Made by a program: the position numbers and the translations under genes. Of a stretch of 64,000 nucleotides of DNA, positions 1 through 10,720 are shown one piece after another (position 1 is the stretch's first letter; each line of letters begins with the position of its first letter). The notes below the pieces were generated by a model, which was not told the origin of the DNA, searched no databases, and saw only the letters and a program-made list of their open reading frames with translations. Source of the DNA: Vitellaria paradoxa (lineage: Eukaryota > Streptophyta > Magnoliopsida > Ericales > Sapotaceae); NCBI GenBank assembly GCA_019916065.1, contig CM034233.1:48004141-48068140 (forward strand), read 5' to 3'.

Positions 1-586
1 AGCTTGAAAAGGATGAAGATCAAGTAAGAAATGAAGATAAAGTGCCTGAGTGCGTCGAAACCTGAAGAGAAGTTGAAAGCAGCAGAAGAAAAGAGGCTAC
101 TACCCCCTGCCGTCCTGACGTCGCGAGTCCGATAAATTCAGTTTTAGGGTTTTTCAGTTGCCTAGATATACATACTTTGTACCCAACCTAAGGGGGGCCG
201 AACATACGATTTAGGGTTTATTTTTCTAAGTGTTTTTCTTTACTTTTTGAGAGTTTTCTTTAATTTTGGATTGAAGATTTGGATTCAAATGGAGTTTTAC
301 GCAGCAGTTAATTGAAGTTACAGATTTTATTCATCGATGGAGTTTGCCTTCTTTATTTCTTCTTTTACTTTCTGTTTTGTTTATTCTATTAACATGCTAG
401 TGTAGATATGTTCTTGATTCAACCCATCAATGATGGGTGAATCTTTATTTGAATGTTGGATGTGAATGAATTCAAGCATGCAACGTAAAAGTTACATGTT
501 TGGGTTCTTGTTTTTTTTTCTAAATCAGTTTTCAGAACCTTTGAAAACTTGTGTAGTTGATCATATTTCCTTGAAATCACTGATAA
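1..586 (+). mobile_element. Athila-type LTR (family D), left part
   Basis: This stretch aligns with 51616-52223 of the second family-D LTR. Shared landmarks are the TTAGGGTTTATTTTTCTAAG stretch, the ATGATGGGTGAATC segment near 430 and the GATCATATTTCCTTGAAATC segment near 560. Its first roughly 190 bases lie outside the window. It is split from its right part (8655-9430) by the pararetrovirus insertion. Family D is assigned to the Athila/Tat group because its 3' end resembles that of neighbouring LTRs that sit next to a tRNA-Asp primer site. Confidence 0.8.
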
Positions 587-626
587 AAGCAAGAATGACA
601 AAATATTTAAAAATGCAAAATAATGT

Positions 627-712
627 AAGCAAAATAAAAGGAATAAATTATAATTAGTAACAATATTCTAAGCAAAATAAAAGGAATAAATTATAATTAG
701 TAACAATATTCT
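627..712. repeat. 43-bp tandem duplication in caulimovirid leader
   Basis: Two head-to-tail copies of 43 bases, 627-669 and 670-712, starting AAGCAAAATAAAAGGAATAA, are essentially identical. They lie in the RNA leader downstream of the poly(A) signal on the minus strand. Near identity suggests a recent local duplication. Confidence 0.85.
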
Positions 713-935
713 TTAATTCTGTCTAAATAATATTTTTCTCTTTTTCTTAAGAAAAAATAACTTGTAAATAATGATTATGAAATTCTTGTTTGATGAATGT
801 CAGTTTCAGATATTCTTTGTTTTGTAATAGATAAACGAGTTCTATACCAAGATAATTTTTGTTTATAATAATTCAATTGAAACATAAGATGAAGTGAAAT
901 ATAACTGATAAAAATATAGATGATGTAAATAAAGC

Positions 936-941
936 TTTATT
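936..941 (-). terminator. Caulimovirid poly(A) signal
   Basis: AATAAA on the minus strand lies about 160 nt downstream of the expected start from the 1127-1138 TATA box. A signal a short way after the start, passed once and used the second time round a circular genome, is the normal caulimovirid arrangement for a terminally redundant pregenomic RNA. The position fits; use is inferred. Confidence 0.6.
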
Positions 942-1126
942 AATAAAAATTGTAAATACAATCTTTAATACAGGAACTTACTTGATACAAATGACTAGAC
1001 TTGGTACATCAGAAATAGCAGGATAAAGGGTAGGAAGTTTTGAGGAATCTAAAACAGAGGGTTTTGTTTTTAGAAAGGCTCTGAATTTTAATCTTTGAAT
1101 TCCCCCCTCAATGTTCTCTTCCATCT

Positions 1127-1138
1127 CCTTTTATAGAG
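1127..1138 (-). promoter_or_regulatory. Caulimovirid pregenomic RNA promoter (TATA box)
   Basis: The minus strand reads CTCTATAAAAGGAGATGG across this site, a strong plant TATA box followed by a purine-rich start region resembling 35S-type promoters. It lies after ORF2 and before the poly(A) signal, where a pararetrovirus promoter is expected. The start site would fall near 1100. It points antisense to the LTR that hosts the insertion. Confidence 0.7.
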
Positions 1139-1387
1139 AGGAAAAGGAATCAGGCTATAGTTTTTCCCGTGATGGGTAATGATAAAGAGCCTGACTTCTT
1201 TTACAAAGATGACATAAAGTTTGACATAAAGATAAAGCTAAAGGTGATAAATACATAAAGTTGACATAAATCTGAAAAGTGACATAAAGCTTGATAGCAA
1301 TAGTTTCTTTGGCATGTGAGACTTGATGGCCTTTGGCAGGACTTGATGGATGATTACAGGTGTGTAAGTCTGCAGTAGTCTTGATAA

Positions 1388-2836
1388 TCATTTTTTGGCT
1401 TTTGCTTTTGTTTTCTTTTTTTGTTTGACAGGAGTTGAAGGGGTAGCATTCTTGATATGGGGAAGAACACCATAGCAGTCGTCTTCATTATCGTTACCAA
1501 GTTTAACCGAACTGAAGCTTTCAGCTGATGAGTTGGAGTTCTCACTTGATTCTTGTTCTTATTCAGATAATGATTCCAATGCAGCAAGTAGTTGCTTCTT
1601 TAATTCTGTTTTTGATGAAGTAGCCGCAAGTTTTGATAAATTCTGGCTCTTCTGAAGGAAGAATTGTGTAGCAGATCATGATGATAATGCTGGATGTTGC
1701 TGAAAATATTTTTCAATGGCTGGAGGAGTGACTCTGTCAATCTTGAATTGCTCCCACCACTTGACTTTGATTCTTCTGATTAATGATGAAATGGTTGGGC
1801 CTTGACGAAAATACTCCCATTGGACAATCCATGCTAGGGAGAATTGTTGGAAAAAATAAAATAAATGGGGAAAATTATTCATAGGGAAATGAGAAGGGAT
1901 TTTAAATTGGTCTTGATAAATCTGGAGTCCTTGATAAGCTTGTTTGGGTAAAATTTCTGGAACTGGTCCAAACATATTCCACCATTCAATGAACCATAGT
2001 GGAAGGGTTCGATCAAATTTATTTTGGAAATAAAACATCTAAGAATGTCTGAATGTTTTGTTTTGATGATAAAAGGTATGATACCAGGCTTTTTGGTAAT
2101 CCCAATAGTTATAAGTTGATGGAACAAAATGTTGGGAGAATTGGCGAGGTTGATTTGGATGTGCTCCCCAATCTTCAATGGTCAGAATTTTGATAATTTG
2201 GCAAGTGGAATAAGCTATTTGGGTTGGATCAAATTTGTTAAGGTAATGTTTGAATGATACAGACTCAGTGTCAACCAAGATAAATTCATAGAATTTCTGG
2301 GTTTTCATAGAATTTGAGGTGATGAAATGATTATTTGGTAAAAATATGGTTTGGAGAAGGTTATGAATAGCTTAGTGATTGGAGGGATTTGTGAATGGGT
2401 TTTCATACTCCTGGTGGAGTCTGGTAATGAGATATGTTTGTGGTTTAGGAAAATACTGTGATTTTGGTGACGGAAAAATTTGGGAAATTGGTGTGGGGTT
2501 TGTTGACACCACCACATTTTTTGATGATGAAGGTATGGGGCCAAAAGCCACCATAGATGATGAAGAGGGATGTGGAGCCACCTCTTTTGATATTCCAGTT
2601 GTGACTGTTTGAGCAAAGCTCTTATCAGCCACTTGATTTAATATCTGTTGTTGTTGTTTTTCTTCTTCAAGTAACTGGGTATACTAGTCACTGGGAGATA
2701 AGGGAAGAACCCTTGGAATGGTAGTTGGTAAGGGTGTGGTTTGACTGGAAGATGGTTTAATAGGTACCATAGCATATGATTCTTTGGTAGTTGTTTGTTG
2801 GGTTGATGAAGAAGGTTTAATAGGTTTAGGAGGCAT
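1388..2836 (-). pseudogene. Caulimovirid ORF2, unknown function, 482 codons
   Basis: One reading frame runs from an ATG at 2836 to a TGA at 1388 with five internal stops (2684, 2372, 2039, 1676, 1559) and no frameshift. The ATG overlaps the ORF1 stop by 11 nt, so coupled or leaky translation is plausible. The N-terminal third is Ser/Pro/Thr-rich. The middle (about 2308-1750) is rich in aromatic residues with motifs such as FILVDTES, YWDYQKAW and WFIEWWNMFG. The C-terminus has an acidic Ser-rich stretch and then a Lys-rich tail (KQKKKTKAKAKK) that could act as a nuclear or nucleic-acid-binding tail. I recognise this as the kind of protein found after pol in endogenous plant caulimovirids (florendovirus ORF2), whose function is unknown. 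At 2039 a stop stands where a Trp codon is likely. Confidence 0.7.
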
Positions 2837-4455
2837 GGTTTCCCTGCAAGAATTCACGGGTAAGGAAGTCAAGGATGGAATTTGCTTCTCCTTTGATGAA
2901 TTCAATTTTATAATCAAAAACTGATAAAATAGCTTGCCATCTTGCAAAAATCTGTTTTGATGCAATGTTTTGAACATCTTTTTGTAAAACATGCTCAGCA
3001 GCCTTACAATCAATTCTGATTAAAAATTCTTGGTTTAATAAATCACTTTGAAATTTTTGAATACATAATACAATAGATAAAATCTCTTTTTTAATAGTGC
3101 TATAATTCTTTTGGGCATTAGTCCATGTTCCTGATGTAAACCAGACTAATTGTTCTTGTTGGTGGCCAGGAAGACGTTGTTTTAGAATACCACCATATCC
3201 TAGATCTGATGCATCTGTTTCTACAATTTTATAGGCTAGAGAGTTTGCTATATGCAAACATGGCAAAGACTTAAGATGTTGCTTAAGTTGTTTGATAATT
3301 TGGGTATGCTGAGGAGACCATGGAGGAGGATTTTTCTCAAGTTTTTCTCTTAATGGAGCAGTAATGATACTAAGTTTTTGATAATATTCTGAGATATAAT
3401 TGAGGCTCCCTAAAAACCTCTGAAGTTATTTTTTATCTTTAATTTCATTAGGAAATTTACTTGCAAATTCTAAAGCTCTTTCAATTAGAGTAATTGTTCC
3501 TTGATCAATGTAATGTCCAAGAAATCGTATCCTTGTTTGAAAGAGATTAATTTTTTATGGAGAAAGCACTAAACCATTTTTCTTTAAAATATAAAGGAAA
3601 GTGTTTAAATGCTTCCAATGAGATTGAATACTATTCGAGAAGATTAATATATCATCAATGTATACTATTGAGAAATCAGAATATGGGTTAAAGATGTCAT
3701 TCATGATTTTTTAAAATTCACTTGGAGCATTTTTTAATCCAAAAGGCATTACATTCCATTCATATTGTCCAAAAGGGACAGTAATGCTGTTTTATATTTA
3801 TCTGATTCAGATATCTGGATTTGCCAAAATTCATATTTTAAATCAAATTTTGAATATATTTTAGCATGTAGAAGCCTTTGGAGGAGGTCTTGCTTGTTAG
3901 GGATTGGATATCTTATCCATTGCAAAACATTATTCAAAGGTTTGTAATTTATTACTAGCCTTGGAGTTCCTCTTTCTATTTCAGCATTTTTATTTACATA
4001 AAAAGTAGCACAACTCCAGGGAGATTTGGATGGTCTTATTAGTTTTTTATCTAATAAATCTTGGATTTCCTTTTTGCAGTAATCCAAAAGTTCTTGATTC
4101 ATTTGGATAGGTCTGGCTTTTGTTTTAATTTTTGATTCTTGGAAATCTTTAATATAAGGAAGAGTAACTATATGACTTTTCCTATTCCAAAATGCATTTG
4201 GAATGGTGGAAGAAATTTCTTTGATTATTTTATTTTTAAAATTCTCAATTGCCAATTGTAACTGACCATCTTGAAGTTGAGTTTTGATTTGTTGGCATAT
4301 TTTTTCTTGTTTTAAAAACATTAATTGTTTTTCTTTTGATATGATTTTTGAAATATTATTTATTTGGATTTTATCTATGGCTATATCTTTTAGAATATTC
4401 AAATCTTTAATATTTGGAGGATTAAGGAATTCAAATATAATTTCTTGGTCAAATA
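2826..4455 (-). pseudogene. Caulimovirid ORF1, RT-RNase H part
   Basis: The reverse transcriptase/RNase H section of the viral polyprotein copies pregenomic RNA into DNA. The N-terminal RT half is open at 3749-4402, including the PRLVINYKPLN motif. The catalytic YIDD box is at 3651-3662. The RNase H domain is open at 2826-3266, with its DASD motif near 3205. Reading-frame changes occur near 4450 and between 3749 and 3270, with additional stops (for example near 3428 and 3556). The YIDD residues themselves are unchanged. Similarity is to caulimovirid rather than gypsy RT, consistent with the linked movement protein. Confidence 0.85.
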
Positions 4456-6315
4456 TATTGTAGAAATTCCTTTAGGAGATACAGTCATGGGTTGGATAAG
4501 ATTTAAGAAAGGTATTCCTAATATTACTTCTCTATTTAAATCTTTTACTAAAATAAATGGAGTTTTTATGCATATATTTTGATTACATACATGGGCTTTT
4601 GTTAATTTATATTTGACTTTTAATGGCATACCATTAGCAGATGATAATCTTTCTTTTGTTGGTTTAAAGTATTTTATGGGTACTAATCCTTCCTGTATAC
4701 TGTTAAGGTCAGCACCAGAATCAAAGAGTGCAGTAGTATTGATAGTATATTCTTTATTAATTACAATTTTTAATTTTACATTCCATTTTTGATAGGATAT
4801 TTGGGTTAATAGGAAAATATCATCTTTTTTATGTTCTTTACCATGAGTTAACGAGGTTTGTTGGTCAGAGGTTGAGGCTATAATATCATTAGAATGTTGA
4901 TTTTTTAGAATTAATACTTGTTTTGTTAATTCTTGAATTTCTGATTTTGATAGTCCTAGTTCCTGTTTTAGAGTTCTAATCTCTTTTTTGATTTCTTTTA
5001 TTTCAAGTTTAATGTCTTCTATTGGAATTTTTTGTGATTTCTGAGGTTGTTTAGCGTTTTTTAATATTGAATCTAAATCATAACAATTTTCTACAACCTT
5101 TTCTTTATTCTTTTTAGTCTGTTGAAGGTTTTCTTTTAATTTTAATAAATAATTTCTTTTTAGATGAGGGTCTTCTATATCTTCAATCATTTCCATAATT
5201 AGTTCTTGTTCTCTGGTAATAACATTACAATGACAGTTTTGTTTGATAATTTTGCAACTAGATGAATCGTCAGATATTTCTGTATTAGATTCAGTTGATG
5301 ATGTAATATTATCTATTTCAAAGTCATCTTGAGAATTTGATTTTTCACGTTCTGATTCAGAATTACTTAACATCAATATTTCTAATTGTTTTTTGAGGTG
5401 TTCATCAACATCTAAGGAATTTATTTTATTTTTTAATGGGCAATTATTTTTATAATGACCTATTTTTCCACATTTATAACAATTTGGAGGTATTTTCTGA
5501 TTATTAATAGCTTTCTTCGATTTTTTCTTATGTTGAAACTGGTTTGTTTTATTTTTATATGGGTCTTTGTAAAAATTATCTTGACTTGGTTGCCTTTTCT
5601 TTTTATAATAGGGTTTCGGTATTAGCTTCTTATGTTTTTTATTTTTTCTTGATGGAGGTAAGTTTTGTTTAACTAATTCAAATTGTTCACAAAACGTGCC
5701 TAACTCTTTGTGTGATTGTGTTAATTCTCTTTGTAGTCTTTGATTTAATTGAAAATTAGTACAAATTTCAAATGCTATATCTTTTATAGTGTCTGATATA
5801 TTTGGAAATGTTAAACGTTCATAAGGTATTATGCCTTCATTTTGTTCTCTTAATCTAGTTTTTACTTTTTCAGCAAATAATCTTGGTAATCCATCAATAA
5901 ATTTTTCTTTCCAGAACGGGAGACGCTGGTCATCTCTCATTCCAAGTTTTGTTAAAAATGTTTCTTCATACCAGTGATAGTCGTGAAGTTTTGGACATTT
6001 TAAGTTTGTTAAGATTATGGACGATCTTTCTTCAATTTTTGATGTGTTTCCTATAAAATATTTAACAATAGAAAATATTAGAGTATTGACAGCATCTTCT
6101 ATTATTGTTGGATTATCATCTTCATCTTCGACTTTTATAGGTTCATTAAATTCATCAGTTTTGATAGCATTTAATATATTATCTTTTTCTGATTCAGTAA
6201 GATATTTATCCCACCAAGTTTTGAGTCTTCCAGAAAATCCGAATATAAGAATTTTTGCCACGGCTTTATCATAACATTGTTTTTTCATTTTATAAGCACT
6301 TGCAACCATTGTCAT
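4399..6315 (-). pseudogene. Caulimovirid ORF1, coat-like and protease part
   Basis: A 638-codon open stretch. The first 200 residues form a capsid-like domain with the WWDKYL and FWKEKF motifs usual in caulimovirid coat regions. A very basic Lys-rich linker follows, then a CCHC zinc knuckle (C-x2-C-x4-H-x4-C, DNA 5440-5490, about residue 280) for nucleic-acid binding. After an acidic and coiled-coil-like Glu/Lys segment comes an aspartic protease with an intact FDSGAD active-site motif near residue 530. It is separated from the upstream ORF1 part by one in-frame TAA (6319-6321), and from RT by a frame change near 4450. The ATG at 6313 is probably an internal Met rather than a native start. 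Confidence 0.85.
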
Positions 6316-6318
6316 TTC

Positions 6319-7698
6319 TTATAATTTATTAATTTTTTGATATTCTGTTAATCCATCTAAATTCCATTTATAGATTCCAGTACCTTTGAAAAATTGAGTT
6401 GGTTCAACTAATTCTTCATATTGTTGATCTGGGAAAGATGGTCTTGGATAATAATTTTTTATTTGTTTTGTATTATGTTTGTTATGATTCCATTTGGCCA
6501 TATTGATTGTTTGATCTTGAGGAGTAAAAGTTTCTAATATTTCTTCAACTTCTATTTCAGATAATTGTGATAATGTATGGATGGCTTTTATTGATGGAGA
6601 TGGTGTTTCAAGAGCAACCATAAATGTTAATGTGTTTTGTAGTTTTTTAATCTTATTTTCAATATCTTGTATTTGATCTTTATCTTTTAATTGAGTATTG
6701 ATTTTCTTGGGAATTTCATGAGGAATAAATAAAGGTTTTTGATGTGAATTTTGACCTATTGCGGGTTCTGATTCTTGTAAATTATTTTCAATTCTGTTAA
6801 GTTGATCACTAATTGTTTTAAGATTTTGATTTGTAAAGTTATTCTGTTCTAAGATTTTTTGTATATCTCTAGATGTTATATCAGATTCTGATGGTGATTT
6901 CATTTTATAAGGTGAAGCCTTAATGATTGAATTTCTATATTGGATAGATATTTCTTCATGAGGTGGATGGGTAGATTGTTTAATACCTTCTGATGTATTC
7001 CATTGTTGAGGTTTTTGGGTAACATTTATTTCTTTGGTAAAAAGATAATTTATAGAATTATTTACAGCATAATTTTCAAACCAATCAAAAAACCTAAAAT
7101 GAGTTTTATAATTTTGAACATGTCTGTAGAATTTTTCTCTTATTGGTATTCTGGCAACTTCATCAAAGTTTGATAAGAACCATTCTCTTTTTTGATCGTT
7201 TTCGGATGATTCAAAATCTTTCTTTAATATACTCTTGTTCATAATAAATTCTTTATTAATGACAAATATTTGAGGGTCGTCTTGCATTTGAGATTGAGTT
7301 GGGGACATATGTTTAGAAGATTTGTCTTCATCATCTTTTTCTTGTTGATTTATTTGATCCGTGTAAATAGGTTGGGGTATGGTTGATCTATTTCTAACTT
7401 TATTAAGCTTAAGAGGTTCATAATTGCTTGATGTTGGAATAGATGAACAAGAAGATCTTGGGGGTTGATAGGAAGATCTTGGAGGTTGGTAGGGTTTTTT
7501 AGAATAAGAGGATCTAGGAGGTTGATAAGATTCCTTAAAATTTCTTGTTTGAAAAGGTGTTTCTCCCTCTTCTCTAATTTGTAAACTAGAAAGTTTTGTA
7601 GATAAAAATTTAAGTTTAACAGATCCATTTGGGAGTTCTTCAATTTATTGGAGTTTCTTATTTTCTATTTTTGGAACGGGTATTTGATCTTCTAATTC
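6319..7698 (-). pseudogene. Caulimovirid ORF1, linker between movement and coat domains
   Basis: This is the same frame as the movement and coat parts. Only three stops separate the movement protein from the coat domain: TAG at 7699, a TAA near 7648 and TAA at 6319. The first 120 residues contain a repeated Y-Q-P-P-R-S-S motif (three copies, DNA about 7440-7530) and are Pro/Ser-rich and disordered-looking. The rest (to 6319) has a short hydrophobic-aromatic block (FDWFENYAVNN) and coiled-coil-like stretches with Asn/Gln/Lys/Glu. It ends in the YKWNLDGLTEY motif that precedes the coat domain. I see no catalytic motif. A structural or virion-assembly role is inferred. Confidence 0.75.
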
Positions 7699-8424
7699 CT
7701 ATTCTACTTGGAGATTGATATCACTCCAAAGTATGGTTTGTGGGACAATTAAATTAGAATTTTCTTTTTGAGTTTGGAAAAAGATTGTTTCTCCTTTAGG
7801 GCTAATGGTTTTAACTAAAGGATCTATGATAGTGGTCATAGTTTTATAATGGATTTTATAGATAACAGCAAAAGGAATATTTCCAGGTTCCATATCATAT
7901 CCTGATGTTTGTATTTTAAGAACAAGAGAGTTTAATATTCCAGTATCATGTAAAGAAACCGGATAATTTGGGAAACAGTTAAAATATATAGGACCATTAT
8001 ATAAGCTAGTTTCAATAACTCTTAGTAAAGAGTCTTGAAATTTACGATGTCTTTGATCTCTAAGACAGAGTAGAATTGATGTGTTTAATCCACTTCTAGT
8101 TAATGGTTGGATAGCTACTTGAACTAATCCAAAGTGAATGTATGAATATTTTTCTTGATGTTTTCTAATGATACTAGAATCAAGGAGTTTGATAGATTGA
8201 CATTCAGATGTAAATGGGACAGTTTGTTCAACTTTTTTGATAGAATAATCAGAAGAAAAAGACCATTTTTTGATATGATAAACTTCTTTAATAGGAACAT
8301 TTGGGATTTTCCAGTTTGATATAGGTTGTTGTAGATTTTGAATATTTTGTTCTTCTTGATTTATTATATTACTATCTTGTGATGAACTTGATGCCCTAGA
8401 CATAGATCTAGACAAGAAAGACAT
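7699..8424 (-). pseudogene. Caulimovirid movement protein (30K type), N-terminus of ORF1
   Basis: A 241-codon open stretch starts at an ATG at 8424. It is recognised as a 30K-superfamily movement protein by the IHFGLVQVAIQPLTR segment, the following LLCLRDQRH stretch and the downstream Gly/aromatic block. Such proteins enlarge plasmodesmata for cell-to-cell spread. Its presence is the clearest sign that the insertion is viral rather than an ordinary gypsy element. The Ser-rich N-terminus precedes the core, which begins near residue 50. The start lies about 230 nt from the primer site, so the leader continues from the other end of the element. The TAG at 7699 interrupts what was one continuous ORF1. 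Confidence 0.85.
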
Positions 8425-8647
8425 GATAGAAAAGTTAAATTCTTATTTTATTTTACAAAACTTATATAAAACTTTCACCCTAGGCCTATCAACGATTTAT
8501 GCCTAAAAACGGGACTTACAACACATTGCCCTAAACTGGCAACGCGACTATCGGGTTTCTCCACCGAGTCAGGTTCAAGGTTTACTAAATCTTGTAAACT
8601 AAAATAAAAATTCAAAATTTCTAAAATATCTTAATTCTCTCTACCTA

Positions 8648-8654
8648 TGGCTCT
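8648..8654 (-). promoter_or_regulatory. Remnant tRNA-Met primer binding site at viral end
   Basis: The minus strand starts AGAGCCATAGG right at the junction with host LTR sequence. AGAGCCA is the distal half of the tRNA-Met primer site TGGTATCAGAGCCA. The proximal TATCAG half coincides with TTATCAG of the host LTR at the opposite junction. Caulimovirid DNA is discontinuous at this site, so the integration fits a linear genome opened there. Confidence 0.55.
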
Positions 8655-9430
8655 ACTACACATAATCATAATTTTCTTAATACTTTGAAAATAAGTGAAA
8701 TAGATTTAGATATATTTTCTGGTTTTCTTTTTCATTTGATCTTCAAAGCCTTCGAAAATATGTAATCTCGATCATATTTCCTTGAAATCACTAATGACAT
8801 TACATGATTAAAACTTTTTTTATATTTTGAAATCAAATAAAAGAACTCTGGATCAAAGAATGTTTTCAAGATGAAATCTTTCCGGTTTTATTTATCCTAA
8901 ACGTGATTTTAGAATCGTGCTTTGGAAATTAAAGATTTGACGATGAAATCTTTCCGGTTTATTTTTCTTAAATGTGAGCTATAAACTGAGACAAATTAAT
9001 TACATCCATTTATTAGAATAAGGTATTCACCCGAATTTGTAGGTTGAATCAAGATCTTTAATTATATTGTTTAGAACCTTAATTTAATTTGCTGTTTTAT
9101 TTGAGTTTAATTTATTTTGAATCTTTTTAATTGTTTCTTTAATATAGTTGTTTCTCTCTCTAGAGCTTTTATTTCCAGCTTAGTTAGTTTAATTATTCGC
9201 ACTTTAATTCATTGTCAAGTATTTTATAATTTAAATCAAACTTTTCAAAATCAAAATTTATTTTACTTTCATAGTTTCCAAAAAGAGAACAGTAGTTAGA
9301 AGAACTTAGAAATTTTAAGAGTCATTCATTTAGAGTTCCCTGTGTAGACGATCTTGAATTCACTAGGTAAAACTATGCCGCATGCCCTTACACTTAGGGG
9401 TTATTTTCTTTGCATATTTGCGAGGCGGTC
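8655..9430 (+). mobile_element. Athila-type LTR (family D), right part
   Basis: It continues the LTR interrupted at 586 and aligns with 52224-52980. The end, GCATATTTGCGAGGCGGTCA, matches GCATATTTGCGGGGCGATCA at 52961-52980. Directly after it the chromovirus RNase H/pol frame resumes (GTTAC at 9431), not a primer site, so this is an insertion into the chromovirus and probably a solo or terminal LTR. The left target duplication lies outside the window. Confidence 0.8.
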
Positions 9431-10012
9431 AGTTACCCTATTGATTAAGGCTGGCTGGGTGATGATAGTATTCAATATCCCTTGTTCCTCTCCCTCTTCA
9501 AGTTCTAATTCAAATTCATTCAATATCCCCATCATTTCACACTCTTTAACTACTACACAAGCTATGGCACTTATGCTCTTTCTGCTTAAAGCATCTACAA
9601 TTACATTAGCCTTACCTGGATGGTAATGCAATTCAAAGTTATAATCCTCCATGTACTCCATCCACCGCCGTTGCCTCAAATTTAAGTCTCTCTGAGTAAA
9701 GATGTACTTCAAACTTTTGTGGTCTGAGAACACTTCAAATCTCTCTCCATACAAGTAATGCCTCCAACTCTTTATGGCAAAAATGACTACTGCCAATTCC
9801 AAATCATGCATTGGATAATTCTTTTCATGATTCTTCAACTATCTTGAACCATATGCCACCACTCGCTCATTCTGCATAAGAACACACCCAAGTCCTTCTC
9901 GTGACGCATCACAATACATTAAGTAATCGGCTCCCTTCTTTGGGATGACTAATACTGGTGCGGTAGTTAATCTTCATTTTATCTCTTGAAATGATCTTTC
10001 ACATGCATCATC
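9431..10012 (-). pseudogene. Chromovirus RNase H, 3' truncated
   Basis: RNase H degrades the RNA strand of the RNA:DNA hybrid during reverse transcription. The YCDAS catalytic block is near 9918 and the [10 protein letters not shown] motif near 9715-9745. The domain ends in the [15 protein letters not shown] signature (about 9590-9640) that marks Ty3/gypsy elements. It is in the same frame as RT, with stops near 9840 and 10012. The tail to 9431 is the linker to integrase, where the family-D LTR was inserted, so integrase is missing from the window. Confidence 0.85.
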
Positions 10013-10720
10013 CTACTCAAATTTGATCCCCTTTCGGGTTAATCTAGTTAGCGGGGCTGCTAATCTAGAAAAATCCGAAACAAATCTTCTATAGTATCCT
10101 GCCAACCCGAGGAAACTACAGATCTCAAATACAGACTTTAGTTGAGACCATTCCAAAATAGCTTCAATTTTGGATGGGTCTACCGCTACTCCTTCCTCCG
10201 AGACAACATGTTCCAGAAATCTAACTTTTCTAAGCCAGAACTCACATTTGCTCAGCTTGGCATATAACTGATGATCCTTTAACCTTTGCAGTATGAGTCT
10301 CAAATGTTGTTCATGTTCTTCTTCTGACTTAGAATGCACCAAGACATCATCTATGAATACCACCACAAACTTATCCAAATAATCTCTGAAAAGTCGATTC
10401 ATCAAGTCCATAAAGACAGCTGGTGCATTTGTCAAACCAAAAGGCACAACCAAAAATTCGTAATGACCATACCGAGTCCTGAATACCATCTTTGGAATGT
10501 CTTCTTCCCTTATCCTCACCTAGTGGTACCCAGATCACAGATCAATCTTCGAAAACACCAATGATCCCTTCAGTTAATCAAATAAATTGTCAATTCTTGG
10601 CAACAGGTATCTATTCTTGATAGTCACCCTATTCAATTTCCTGTAATCAATGCACATTCTCTAACTCCCATCCTTCTTAGCTGTGAATAATGCCAGCGCA
10701 CTCCAAATTGATGTACTTGG
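10013..10720 (-). pseudogene. Chromovirus reverse transcriptase
   Basis: RT core in the gag-pol frame. [16 protein letters not shown] is near 10390-10440 and the catalytic box F-I-D-D at 10346-10357 is intact. Thumb motifs follow ([18 protein letters not shown]). The upstream fingers region (10520-10720) is the same frame with several stops (for example near 10520, 10570, 10660 and 10721). These lie where Trp, Gln or Arg codons are usual, so it is decayed by nonsense changes rather than indels. Confidence 0.85.

Larger units (their letters stand above)
587..8654 (-). mobile_element. Endogenous caulimovirid (plant pararetrovirus), unit length
   Basis: An insertion of about 8.07 kb lies inside a family-D LTR; the empty site is visible at 52218-52228. 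On the minus strand it reads: short leader, ORF1 (movement protein, coat-like region with CCHC knuckle, aspartic protease, RT, RNase H), an ORF2 overlapping the end of ORF1, a TATA promoter, a poly(A) signal and a long leader. No target duplication and no LTRs are seen, which argues against an LTR retrotransposon. The right end begins with AGAGCCA, the distal half of the tRNA-Met primer site used by Caulimoviridae. The gene order and size match florendovirus-like endogenous caulimovirids, but the genus assignment is an inference. Multiple stops and at least two frameshifts make it a non-functional relic. Confidence 0.88.

Noticed and set aside
587..8654. Ordinary Ty3/gypsy retrotransposon
   Set aside because: It has a 30K movement protein, a virus-type promoter and poly(A) layout, no LTRs and no integrase.
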